From Neoceratodus forsteri (Eukaryota; Chordata; Ceratodontiformes; Ceratodontidae), in NCBI GenBank assembly GCA_016271365.2, contig CM057453.1, positions 499,819,001 through 499,883,000 on the forward strand: 64,000 nucleotides of DNA, read 5' to 3'. Under the pieces are notes generated by a model. The model saw only the letters and a list, made by a program, of their open reading frames with translations, was not told where the DNA came from and ran no database searches. The translations under genes and the position numbers were made by a program. This document shows, one piece after another, positions 11,970-22,493 of this stretch; position 1 is the stretch's first letter, and each line of letters begins with the position of its first letter.

Positions 11970-12417
11970 TCTAGAAGAAGAAGAAGAAAGCATTTATATT
12001 GTGCTTTTCATACACAGTGCATCCCAAAGCACTTATACAAGCAATGCTAGACTGGTAGTGAAGTGACTTAATGTGTAGTGGTGGCCATATCGCACATCAG
12101 CACCCACACACAACCTGGATGATTGCATGAACCGGTTTATGGGAAGGGGAATGTTGGCCAGGACACCAAAATGTCTCCTACTCTTTGCTAAGAGTGCCCT
12201 GGTTTCTTTTACTTCCACCTGGACTACACCAGGATGGGTAGAAGGGACCTCCATTTAATGTCTCGTCCGAAGGATGGCACAACCCAGCAGTATATCACCC
12301 CCCCAATACTGCACTCAGATGACAGCATTTTAGGTGCAAGTTCAATCCAAGTGTGGGACAAGAACCCACAACCTTCTGGTCCAGAGGTGGATGTGCTACC
12401 AACTGAGCCACGCTGAC
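11970..12417 (-). mobile_element. V-SINE-like SINE, near full length
   Basis: Read on the minus strand, it starts with a tRNA-like head (GTCAGCGTGGCTCAGTTGG A-box region; GGGTTCTTGTCCC B-box region). A central domain follows with GACGAGACATTAAA and AGAGTAGGAG, then TGGTGTCCTGGCCAA. The 3' tail GTGCTTTGGGATG...AGCACAATATAAATGC resembles L2 LINE 3' ends, and the element ends in (TTC)n, seen as GAA repeats near 11978. The same head and core occur at 34450-41058 with a different tail. I see no clear target duplication. Confidence 0.75.
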
Positions 12418-12972
12418 ATCTACGTATCCTCTGTTCACCATTACACATAATTAATCAGAAAAATGATGCTTACCACCAGACAGTAGCATTCCTTTCCTAC
12501 CATTCTGATGTACCAAAAGTCAGCACGTGCTGGTTTGGTACATCATATTTGCTTATTATATCATATTGTTTTGTGAAAATGAATGGTAGATTTTAATAAA
12601 CATAGCTTGGATAAAAACAAAAAACTCCACTCATCTGGAACCAGGCAAAACGGTATGCATTCAAGTTTCTGATCCAATTTTGCAAAAGCACTTTTCTATT
12701 TCTGTTGCAAATATCAAAACAGAAGGTGAGGTTACTCACAGACACTTGTTAGGTAGCATAACACAGTAAAATGGAATACGTGTCTAAAAAAGGGGCATCA
12801 CCAACCCTGGATCAATGTCATGTTAGCTGGAATTGGTTCAGCTCATTTTCTGCACAAATGTGCTGATGCATTTTTTTCCCTACAGCTCGTTTACAATAGA
12901 TTGCCCAATTTAGATACCATAGGCTTGATTTTCAAAGCCCTGTGTATGCTACAAGTCCCTGGTACGCCCGCC
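12418..12972. other. Unassigned AT-rich DNA
   Basis: I see no coding potential, no repeat family I recognise and no exon with convincing splice sites. The 69-codon open frame at 12820-13029 lacks any recognisable motif. Confidence 0.5.
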
Positions 12973-13600
12973 GACTGTTTGGTGCATGGGGCTTGCAGCA
13001 TTCACCAGGCCGGCAATCGGGATTTTTGATCCCAAGAGCCAAATGTTACAAGTAAGACCAGGTTTTCCCTGGTCTAACAATCACTCAGGAGTGCGGTGTG
13101 CATATTTATGGAACATATGCAAACAGAGGTGAGAAAGAAGTGAAGTGCCTCAGCTGGGACTTGAACCCAGGCCGCCAGGAATACCATTCCGATTGCACTA
13201 ACCAGCTGCACCACTGAGACAACTGGAGCCTGGGCTGTCCCCAAGCACATTACTCTTTCTCAAATGCACAACCCAAAGGCAACACAACTATTTACTTGTA
13301 ACAATCATACAGGAGTGTGGTGTGCATATTTATGGAACACATACAAACATAGGTGAGAAAGAAGTAAGTGCCTCAGCTAGGACTTGAACCCAGGCCACCC
13401 GGAATAACGTTCCAGTTGCACTAACCAGCTGCGCCACTGAGACAACTGGAACCTGGGCTGTCCCCAGGCACATTACTCTTTCTCTGGTGCACTGACTGTT
13501 TGTTGCACGGGGCTTGCAGCATTCACCCGCCCGGCGATTGGGATTTTTGATCCCGACAGCCAAATGTCACAAGTAAAACCAGTTTTTTTCTGGTCTAACT
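12973..13600 (-). repeat. Duplicated tRNA-like repeat, order X-S-S-X
   Basis: Module S (about 13079-13262 and 13301-13488, 222 bases apart) contains a minus-strand tRNA-like head. Its B-box GGTTCAAGTCC lies at 13157-13167 and 13380-13390, and the ends GTCTCAG and CTGAGGC can pair as an acceptor stem. Module X (about 12973-13082 and 13488-13600) contains GGGGCTTGCAGCATTCACC and GGGATTTTTGATCCC. Both are direct repeats, so the array looks like a decayed tandem SINE. The anticodon arm does not fold properly, so I do not call tRNA genes. Confidence 0.55.
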
Positions 13601-14017
13601 TGTGCCATTTGATGGGCCCATTTTAAGGGACTTGAACGAAATATCTGATGCAAGCTGCCGTAAATCATGGAAAATGTCGCAACTGTGCCCGATGTACTAA
13701 AATCAGGTGCAGTTGCATCAAAGGAGTTTGGCGCAGCTGCACCAAAGAATGTGGCTGACGCAGAGTTTGATGCAAGCCCTCTGTCAATCTTTGAAAATGG
13801 AGCCATATATCTTATTTTCAGCGAGTCCTTACTTATGCTCCATTTTGCTGCCAGGATGCCAGATGTTTGGGGCAGTCTAGTGACTTAATTCAATGTCAGT
13901 GAGCTGGAGGCTGTGAGGGCACTCAACGCGGGATCTTCTATTTCAGCATTGTGTGCTCTATACACAGGACCCCACAGGCTTCCCATGTGCTTAGATAATT
14001 ATTAGAGGAAGCTTGTA
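13601..14017. other. Unassigned DNA up to DIRS-B
   Basis: I find no gene here. The stretch 13640-13790 is rich in TGCAGCTGCATC-like motifs but I cannot assign it to a family. The last bases before 14018 are the left flank of the DIRS-B insertion. Confidence 0.4.
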
Positions 14018-14220
14018 AGAAAAAATTACTTACCACAGTAATCTTGTTTCTTCCAAGGGAATCTTACTGTATTCTGACATATGCAGCATGGTCTCACCAT
14101 AGGACTGCGCTGGAACCGAAATGGTTAATAGAACCTATGCAAATGATGGAATACTAGTCTCGAGCTCAGTTTTCAAACCACTGTCCCTGGAATACATCCT
14201 GCAATCGTCAGATTCTTACG
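14018..14220. repeat. DIRS-B left inverted terminal repeat
   Basis: About 200 bases that match the reverse complement of 24780-24956, except for the outermost ~40 bases, which differ between the two ends. Shared landmarks include TCTCACCATAGGACTG, ATGGTTAATAGAAC and GCAAATGATGGAAT. Confidence 0.85.
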
Positions 14221-14422
14221 GAGCATGCATAAGAACAAACTATCTAAACTATCCCAATACTAGCACCCCCAAAAACAAACAGTCCCCTTACATTTAAGAG
14301 TGCAGGCATCACTAAGACTCAGGTCACAGATTCCCCAACAAAAAACAACTCAGAAGTTTCAAACAGCATTGACTGCTGTAGTGCAGTGCCCATACGATCT
14401 AGTAGGGATGTGGGGTGGGAGC

Positions 14423-14520
14423 TCAGAATACAGTAAGATTCCCTTGGAAGAAACACGATTACTATGGTAAGTAATTTTTCTTCTAACCCCAGGAAATCCT
14501 ACTGTATTCTGATATATGCA
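14423..14520. repeat. DIRS-B internal complementary region (ICR)
   Basis: The first half (14423-14480) is the reverse complement of the left end (14018 onward). The second half (14481-14520, TCTAACCCCAGGAAATC...) is the reverse complement of the right end (24918-24956). The two element ends are therefore joined inside the ICR, which is diagnostic of DIRS1-type elements and is thought to template the ends during circle formation. Confidence 0.88.
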
Positions 14521-14558
14521 GACTACCCAAGCAGTACCTTGGGTAGAGGGCATAGAAC

Positions 14559-15565
14559 CTATTTCGGAAACAAGCTCTGCAGTACTGCTGTACCAAATCT
14601 GGCATCACTTCTGGCCTGGGTATCCAGGCTATAGTGTTTTGTAAATGTGTGAACAGTTTTCCAGGCAGCTGCTTTACAAATTTCCAACAAAGAAATATCT
14701 ATTGTAGCTGCTATAGAAGCAGCTGTACCCCTTGTAGAGTGGGCCCTAAGGCCCACAGGGGGTTCTTTGCCTACTTTGCTATAGCAGAATTGAATACAGG
14801 CAACAATCCAGCATGCAATGGTTCTCTTTGAGGCAGGTTTGCCCTTGCCCACCTCTCCATAAGTCCGGAAGAGCTGAGTACTATCCTGCCTGTGATTCTT
14901 AGTGTGATCCAAGTAGTAGCTGATAGCCCTCTTAACATCCATGCTATGCAGCCTACATTTCCCAGAACTGGAATGTTCAGTGAAAAAGACTGGCAAAGTG
15001 ATAGACTGATTCAGGTGAAAGTCCTACACCACCTTGAGGAGAAACTTCCTGTTAGTCCTGAGGACTACCTTGTCCCTATCGACTGAAATTTAATTTGGCA
15101 CTGTGGACAAGGCCTGGAGCTCACTGATTCTCCTGGCTGAGGTGATAGCTATCAGGAACACTGTTTTCCATGTTACATATTTAAGCTCTGCTGAAGACAT
15201 GGGCTCGAACGGCGGCTGCATTAGCTGGCAAATACATATATTGAGGTCCCATGCAGGAGTTGTTTTCCTGTGTGGGGGATGCAAGTGTAACAGACCTTTG
15301 AAAAACCTTCTGAGTACCAGGTTTGCAGCCAGAGATAAACCCTTACCCACTGAGAGGTAAGCTGAGACAGCTGCCAGGTGCACCTTAAGGGTAGATGGCC
15401 TAAGGCTGAGGGAATGAAGGTGTGCCACATACTTCAAAACAACTGGCAAGTCTGCCTGGCTACAGTCTATATGTTTTTGCTGGCACCAAACAGAAAACCT
15501 CTTCCACTTAGAGGTGTAAGTTTTCCCAGTAGAATGTTTTCTAGAAACTCTGAGGCCCTCTAGAA
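14559..15565 (-). pseudogene. DIRS-B tyrosine recombinase with in-frame stops
   Basis: All recombinase landmarks are in a single frame: TLKVHLAAVSAYL, ITSARRISELQAL (catalytic Arg), RAHSTRGTAAS (His-x-x-Arg), and HTFTKHYSLD (presumed Tyr nucleophile). It ends VLQSLFPK at 14559. Stops at about 15090 and 15027 interrupt the linker, so the catalytic half is open from 14996 to 14559. The stop lies only ~40 bases before the ICR, as expected for DIRS. Confidence 0.85.
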
Positions 15566-16420
15566 CCCCTTAAAAGAGGTGTAGGTCAGCATACTCCAAG
15601 TCCTCAAGAGCCATCTCTTGAGCCTGAGGGACTGGAGATTGTGGTAAAGGATCCTGCCCTGTGAGGAGGACAGTAGGTTGTGCCTCCTGGGGAAGGAGAC
15701 TGGTCTGGATACTGACAGGGTCAGGAGCAGTGAATACCAGGGTTGTCTGGCCCAGTCTGGAGCAATGAGGATCACTGTCGCTGGCTGAACCCTGAGCTTG
15801 TTCAGTACTCTGAGAAACAGGAGAAATGGAGGGAAGGCATACAGAAACTTCCCTGTCCAATCCAGCAGCACTGCATACAGAGGAACTGTGCCCACTGCAG
15901 GAGGTCTGCAGCACAATTGTGGCAGTTTGTGGTTGTTTGGGGCTCCAAAGAGGTCAACCTCTGGGGTGCCCCAGCTTCTGAACACAACTTGCAATATCTG
16001 CCTGGTTAGTGACCACTCATGGTGATTCTGATGGATCCTGCTGAGAGCATCTGTGAGGACACTGTCCTTCCCTGGGAAATGAACTGCTGAGAGGGAGATC
16101 CCCAGGGAGTAGGCCAAATTCCAAACTTTCATGGCCTCTGTGCACAGGGGGGATGACCATGTGCCCCCGTGCTTGTTGATGTAGTACATTGTGGTTGTCT
16201 TGTCTGTTCTGACTTGAACCACCTTGCCCTGCAGCACTGAGGCAAAGAACTGAATGCCTAGGTAAACTGCCCTGAGTTCCAGCAGGTTTATGTGAAGCAA
16301 AGACTCCAGCTCCAAGTACCGTGTGCGGTGTGCTCCCCCAGGTGGGCACTCCATCCTAGGAGGGAGGTATCCATTGTTAGCACTACTGATGGCGGCTGCT
16401 GAAGGAAAGACACACCTCCT
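15566..16420 (-). pseudogene. DIRS-B RNase H and downstream FPPF domain
   Basis: A long open frame (15560-16444) reads LESLLHINLLELRAVYLGIQ, VRTDKTTTMYYINKHGGT and DSVLTDALSRIHQ, which are RNase H landmarks. It continues with WGTPEVDLFGAPNNH and FLYAFPPFLLF (FPPF at 15824-15835). In DIRS elements this downstream region has been described as related to N6-adenine methyltransferases; FPPF could be the (N/D)PP(F/Y/W) motif, but that is inference. The upstream end is cut by the L2 insertion at 16421. The last ~9 codons of the open frame are L2 sequence. Confidence 0.8.
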
Positions 16421-17280
16421 GGGGGATTGAGACGCTGACATCATTTGTTGGGAGGGGCTCTTGGGTTTAAAGCTTTGTGCTGCTTATCAGCTGGAGAAAC
16501 CTGTTTTTGCTCTGTATTGTGACTGCCTGCCTCCTGTTTACTGTACCCTGCACTTTTAGCTCGGAGGATCTGGGAAGAATACATTGCAGCTGCAAGCCGT
16601 TTGGGCTGAGTGAGAGTTAGCTGTTTGTCTTGTTCTGCTTCTCTGTGACTGTGTTAACTTAAAATCCCTCTATTAGCAGGGGACTGGGGGATTGAGACAC
16701 TGACATCATTTATTGGGAGGGGCTCTTGGGTTTAAAGCTTTGTGCCTCTTATCAGCTGGAGAAACCTGTTTTTCCTCTGTATTGTGACTGCCTGCCTCCT
16801 GTTTACTGCACCCTGCACTTTCAGCTCAGAGGATCCGGGGAGAATACATCGCAGCTACAAGCCATTTGGTCTGAGTGAGAGTCAGCTGTTTGTCTTGCTC
16901 TGCTTCTCTGTGCCTGTGTTAATTTAAAATCCTTCTATTAGCAGGGGACTGGGGGATTGAGAGACTGACATTGTTTGTTGGGAGGGGCTCTTGGGTTTAA
17001 AGCTTTGTGCCTCTTATCAGCTGGAGAAACCTGTTTTTCCTCTGTATTGTGACTGCCTGCCTTCTGTTTACTGCACCCTGCACTTTCAGCTCCGAGGATC
17101 TGGGAAGAATACATCGCAGCCACAAGCCATTTGGTCTGAGTGAGAGTCAGCTGTTTGTCTTGCTCTGCTTCTCTGTGCCTGTGTTAACTGGTAACTTAGA
17201 ATCCCTCTATTAGCAGGGGGCTGGGGGATTGAGACGCTGACATCATTTGTTGGGAGGGGCCCTTGGGTTTAAAGCTTCAA
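16421..17280 (+). repeat. Three ~265 bp tandem units plus a partial fourth
   Basis: The phrase GGGGGATTGAGA starts units at 16421, 16686, 16951 and 17223 (spacing 265, 265 and 272). Each unit contains TTGGGAGGGGCTCTTGGGT, TAAAGCTT, ATCAGCTGGAGAAACCTG and CTATTAGCAGGGG. The fourth copy stops after TTTAAAGCTTC and runs into the L2 leader. The position at the very 5' end of the LINE suggests promoter monomers, as in mouse L1; function is inferred. Confidence 0.85.
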
Positions 17281-17634
17281 GCTGCTCGCTAGTGTGAGCA
17301 TTAGTGAGTGGCACGAGTGCCACTCCACAGAGAAAAAAACACTTTAGCATTTATATGTTATTGTTGTTTGGGGGTGGATATATGCAGTGTTTTGCTAGCT
17401 TAGGTAACTTAGGTTAAGTTTGTATTTTAAATATTTGTGTATTGTTAAAGGTAGGAATTGTTTTAAACCTATTTGGCGGGCTGTAGTAGCAATTATTTCT
17501 GAAATCAATTATGTGTAAGGGTTGTTTAGAGGGGTCGGGGGGGTAGGATAGTATATGGATCATCTCTCCTATGTGATTTATGGCCCTTCACCGGTCTCTC
17601 AGTATCAGATATCACTGTAAAACGCTGCTGGGAG

Positions 17635-20611
17635 GTGGGGATTTGGAGAGGCCGGGGTGATCTTGGGTGGAGGGGAGCTCCGTGCGCGGCGGAGGGTGGC
17701 AGGATTGAGATAGTTAGGACTAAAAGGTGCCCTGGATTGCGACGGACACAGGAGAGAGGCCAGACGTGTTTGGTGTCTTTCTCCAGGGAATCCACTAGAC
17801 CGCGCGGTCAGGTAACCCGAGGGGCTGCCTTACCCACGAATCCCCTGAGGGCAGTGCTTTGCAATACCAGATCGATCAGGAACAAGACCGCATTTATTGC
17901 AGACTTGATTTCCTCAGTCGACCTGGCTTGCATCACGGAGACCTGGGTTGGGGGCTATGCGGGTCCTGTTTTTTAAGGCTGCCATCCCCCCTGGGTATAC
18001 CGTAGTGCACTGCCCCAAAGAGGAACGTAGGGGTGGTGGTGTAGCCATTTGCTTTAGATCCAACTTGGGCTTCACTGTGCACCCAGTGAGAGCTCCGGGT
18101 TCTATTGAGTGTGTGGCCATTCGTGGGGGTCCGGGCCCTGGTTGCAGGATTTTGCTCGTTTATCGCCCCTCTGGGGCAGCGGGGAACTTCCTGCAGGAAA
18201 CTGCTGAATTCTTCGCCGGTGAAACATTGGGAGCCCCCAGATGTATTGTTCTGGGGGATTTCAATGTGTGGACCGACGACGAATCTTCTCGGCTTGGTCA
18301 TAACCTCCTTCAGACTATGTAATCTTGGGCCTGTTGCAAGCTGTTTCAGCTGCAACACACCTGGGCAGCCACACATTGGACCTGGTGTTCTCGCTGGGGC
18401 TTGAGATAAATAATCTTAGGATTGATCGGGTAGTTTGGTCTGATCATTGCACAGTGCAGTTCATGGTCAGGGCTCCCACCAGATGCCCTCCCCCTACAGA
18501 AATGAAGAGCTGTCGCCCTTTGCAGGGATTGACCCCGGAGGGTTTTTTGGCAGCAGCTAATCTACCTGATGTGGGTAATGCATGCGTCGGAGGTGTTGGT
18601 GTCATGGTGGACTCATAAGAGTGCTATCCGATGCCACTGACTCCCTCGCACCTGTTCGTGTACGACCCAAATCTTCCTACCTGAGGTCCCCATGGTTTGA
18701 TGGGGACCTCGGGGAGTTGAAGAGAAAGGGTCAGAGGATGGAGCGCTGCTGGAGAAAGTCTGGCCTGGAGGAGGACAAACTGGCCCCGCGTGTGCATTAT
18801 AATGCATATCAGGGGGCAATCAACCATAAAAAGGCAGTGTTCCTGTCCAGGGAGATTGCTGCCGGGAAGAACCAACCAGCTATACTTTTACGGACTGTGG
18901 ACAGGCTACTTTATCCTGCCTGTCTGCAGCTGAAGAAGGTTTCTTCAAATACTGAATGCAAGGAGTTTGCTTGTTTTTTCTTGGACAGTGTGTACGGTAT
19001 CCGGCCGGGGGTTTCTCTAGTCAGCAATGCTATAGCTGGCAGTGGTCGCCAAACGTGTTCTAAGTGCACTCCGTCTGGTTGGGGGAAGTTTAAACCAGTG
19101 GAGGCAAGTGAAGTTATTGAGGTGTTGACCAATCTGAAGCACACTTTTTGTGAACTAGATCTGGTGCCGACCCGTTTCTTGATGAGATGCATCGACAATA
19201 TTGGCCTGGTGTTTGCCCTAATTGTCCGGTGCTCCTTGTCTGAGGGGGTCTTTCCCGACACCTTGAAGGAGGCGTTGGTGAGACCACTCTTAAAGAAACC
19301 ATTTTTGGACCTGGAGGTCAGGGCAAATTACCGACCTATCTCCAATCTTCCCTTTTTGGCAAAGGTTGTGGAGAAGGTAGTGGCGCTTCAGTTGAAGGAG
19401 CACTTCGGAACCCATGAGCTGTATGAACAGTTCCAGTCAGGGTTTTGGGCAAGGCATAGCACTGAAACTGCGCTTGTGTGAGTGCAGAATGATCTCTTCA
19501 GGGCCAGAGATTGAGGGGACAGGACAGTTCTTGTTCTCCTTGATCTCTCTTCAGCATTTGATACTGTGGACCATTGTGTGTTGCTTAACCATCTCAGGAC
19601 CTCTGCGGACTCACCAGTGCTGTCATCTGCTGGCTTGAGTCATTTTTAACCAACAGGAGGCAACGCGTTGTGATGGGGAATTTCTCCTCCTCCCCTAGTC
19701 TCCTTTCTTGCGGAGTGCCTCAGGGATCGGTCTTGGCCCCAATGTTGTTCACAGTATATATGCTGCCCCGGGGGGGGGGTATCATTATGAAATATGGTTT
19801 GAGTTTTCATTGCTATGTTGATGATATCCAGCTAGATTTATCCTTTGCCCCTGGAACATCAAACAGCAGTGGATGTGCTAAACAACTGCCTTGCTGAGAT
19901 CAACGACTGGATGGCCTCCAGCTGGTTGCGACTGAACCCCGATAAGACAGAGGTATTGGTGGTGGAGTCGAACAGAGTCCATGATAGGTTGGCCTCTGAC
20001 TCAGAGACTGGACTTGTTTTGAGCTCAGTTTCATTGAAGGCCTCCTCTAGGGTGTGTAATCTTGGCGTCATTCTTGATAGGAGTCTGACTATGGAGGCAC
20101 AGATATCCTCTGTTGTCTGCTCCTGTTTTTTCCATCTTAGAAATGTCGCCAGGATAAAACCCCTTGTTCCTCCTCTGAACCACCCCACTTTGATGCATGC
20201 CTTAATTACAGCAAGGCTTGACTACTGTAATGCGCGCTACCTCAGGGTCACGGGAGGATCTCTCCACAGACTGCAGCTAGTGCAGAATGCAGCTGCACGA
20301 TTGCTTACTGGGCAACTGAAGTTTTGTAATATTACACCTGTGCTGCATGATCTGCACTGGTTGCCGGTCAGGTGGAGGATCCTCTATAAGGCGGGGCTTC
20401 TCACTTTTAAGACCCTATATGGTCAGAGCCCTGGTTACCTGTTAGACCTTCTTGTATCTGCTGTCTCAACTCGCCCCCTCCGCTCCTCCTGTGGAGGCCC
20501 CCTAGCGATTCCCAGGTTGAGGCTGGTGACAGGGCTTTTAGTGTTGCTGCCCCGGCCCTGTGGAATTCGCTTCCCTCTGGGGTTAAGGGGGCCCCCACTT
20601 TGGAGGTTTTT
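17635..20611 (+). pseudogene. L2 ORF2: endonuclease-reverse transcriptase, broken
   Basis: The endonuclease shows CNTRSIRNKT, CITETW, GGGVAICFRSNL, IVLGDFNVWTDDE, HTLDLVFSLG and WSDHCTVQF, with frame changes near 17945, 18320 and 18600. The RT shows VRPLLKKPFLDLEVRANYRP, QFQSGFWARHST and a stop after TALV (about 19480). LLDLSSAFDTVDHC is only readable in another frame. The catalytic box YVDD is intact at 19814-19825. The thumb region is NPDKTEVLVVES, followed by LDYCNARYL and VQNAAARLL. At least six frame changes or stops make it inactive. Confidence 0.85.
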
Positions 20612-20624
20612 AAGACTCATCTTA

Positions 20625-21166
20625 GCCAGCCTGCTGGCGCAGTGGTTGCATTTCCGCTTATGAAGCTGGTGAACTGGGTTCGGGAACGAGCCCGGGTCAT
20701 CGGAGGGCCAGCCGGGAGGAGAAGGATTGAGCGTCCTAAGGACTGCTCTCCTTCTCTGGGGGAGGGGGGGTTCCTGCAGTTGGTGTGAGAGTGGTGCCTA
20801 GCAGTAGCTAGGTACATCACCCTATGCACCGATGCACAATCCAGGGGACACTGGGGTGGGACAGACACTGGCGTCATTGCACGTCTCCGCCCAAGCCTAT
20901 AGGGATAAAATCCCTTTCTGCCATGCGTCTCTATGACGCCCTGCCCCCGGGAGTCAATCAGCCGCCTGGCCGAGGGCTCCCCTAACCAGATATGGATCCA
21001 TGGCACCAGTGCCTACTGTGGTGCCATGCCTCGCTTCCTGGGGGGTAAGCCAGGAATGACCGGGGGAACGAGGGGCTCATTAGGCAGTGGAGCCTCGGGG
21101 GCACCATGACCTGGGTGGAGACCCGACAAATGGCAAAAAGTTAAATAAATGTAAAAAAAAACCAAA
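20625..21166 (+). mobile_element. tRNA-derived SINE, copy 1, with target duplication
   Basis: It inserted in the L2 C-terminal coding region. The 13 bases AAGACTCATCTTA (20612-20624) recur as AAGACTCACCTTA (21167-21179) after an A-rich tail (21141-21166). The head has an A-box (TGGCGCAGTGG) and a B-box-like GGTTCGGGAAC. The body contains GAGCGTCCTAAGGACTGCTC and ACTGGCGTCATTGCAC. Related copies lie at 32039-32636 and 58253-58806. The family name is not known to me. Confidence 0.8.
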
Positions 21167-21405
21167 AAGACTCACCTTAAGGCTCTCCTATTTGCCAGGC
21201 TTTTCAGATTAATATTAATCTACAAGCACTGATTTGAGTATAAATGCTGAGAATTTGCTATTTGTTTAATGTTTACATGGATTATTTTATTTGAACAATT
21301 TCTGTGTTTTATCGATATATTTTTGAAATATATGTTTATATATTTGTGCGGCGCCCAGAGCCTCTGGGATTGGGCATCTTTTAAATACATTTTGCCTTGC
21401 CTTGC

Positions 21406-22460
21406 CTTCTCTGAGGTTGTCCTTTTCCTGCCACCACTAGATGCTTCAAGAAGAGTTCCTGTGACTGGCACCAATTTTGACAGGGAATCTCTTTTCTGTG
21501 ACTAGTAAGATCTGAGATGGAACTGGATACATCTCTCTCATCTGGAACCTGGCACTGTTGCTGTTGAGGCAGCCATATGTCCTAACAGCTGGAGAAAGTG
21601 CCTTGCTGGTCTGGGAATATGTAGCTGGAAGGAGCTGGCCAACTGTACCAGGCTGTCCACCCTCCCCTGAGGGAAGAATGCCTTTTCCCTTAGTGTGTTC
21701 AGTTCTGCTCCAATAAATTCCAGAAGCTGAACTGGCCTCAGCACTGACTTTTTTGGCTTACCGGGAAGCCTAAGGACTGCAGGGTATCCTGAGTGGTGGT
21801 TAGTGCATCTTTGACCTGCAGGGGTGACTGGTCTACTACTAGCCAGTCGTCCAAGTATGGGAAGACTGTAACTCCCTGCCTCCTTAAGTGCACTACCACT
21901 ATTGCTAGGCACTTTGTAAACACTCTTGGAGCGGAAGTCAGGCTGAAAGGCATAGCTCTGAACTGATAATGGCCTGATGGCAATCTGAACCTGAGGTACT
22001 TTCTGTAGGATTGCGTGATAGGGATGTGGAAGTAGGCATCTTTTAGGTCTAGAGATGCCAGCCAATCTCCCTGCTTGAGTGTAGGGAGGATGGTAGGTAG
22101 GGTGATCATTTTGAGCTTTAGTTTTGTCAAATGTTTGTTTAGATGTCCGAGATCCAGTATGGGTCGCCACTCCCTTGTTTTCTTTAGGGTGAGGAAGTAC
22201 CTTGAGTACAGTCCCTTTCCCCTTTGGGTCAAGGGGACGGGCTCTACTGCTTTCTCCTGCAGGAGTTTTGCTACCTCCGCCTCCAAGAGGATTGCTTCTG
22301 ATGGGGTGGCAGGTCTGAAAATTCTTGCCCTCAGCTTGGGCAAGACCTTGAAGCTGAAAGCAAGTTACTGGCTCACTACTTCCAGGACCCACTTGTCTGT
22401 GGTCATAGAACTCCAAGCCTGGAGGCAGTGAGCCAGCCTGCCCCTGCTCAGGGGCTAGCA
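21406..22460 (-). pseudogene. DIRS-B reverse transcriptase, core intact
   Basis: A 201-residue open frame (22343-21738) holds most of the RT palm and fingers without interruption: EAEVAKLLQEKAVEPV, GKGLYSRYFLTLKKTREWRP, LDLGHLNKHL, ASLDLKDAYFHIPI, RFRLPSGHYQFRAMPF, and the catalytic YLDDWL (21846-21857). It then shifts frame at about 21740 into LLEFIGAELNTLREKAFFP and HMAASTATVPG. RNase H continues beyond the L2 insertion at 16420. This is the best preserved RT among the DIRS copies here. Confidence 0.85.
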
Positions 22461-22493
22461 TATCTCTGTTGTTATCCTAGGTGATTTTTTGCA

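Larger units (their letters stand above)
16421..21405 (+). mobile_element. L2-clade LINE with tandem 5' monomers
   Basis: It consists of a ~265 bp monomer array (16421-17280), a short leader, one endonuclease-RT open reading frame in pieces (17635-20611), a SINE insertion, the C-terminal stub (21167 onward: THLKALLFARLF) and the 3' end GCGGCGCCCAGAGCCTCTGG, finishing in short CCTTG repeats. RT wording such as GVPQGSVLAP, SFHCYVDDIQL and NPDKTEVLVV is that of L2. It interrupts DIRS-B between RNase H and RT. I could not identify a target duplication, so the exact ends are approximate. Confidence 0.82.

Noticed and set aside
12330..12417. tRNA gene on the minus strand
   Set aside because: The tRNA-like stretch continues into the core and tail of a SINE and lacks a proper 3' half.
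13157..13390. Two tRNA genes suggested by B-box sequences
   Set aside because: The acceptor ends pair but no regular five-base anticodon stem with a seven-base loop can be drawn, and the unit is part of a duplicated repeat.
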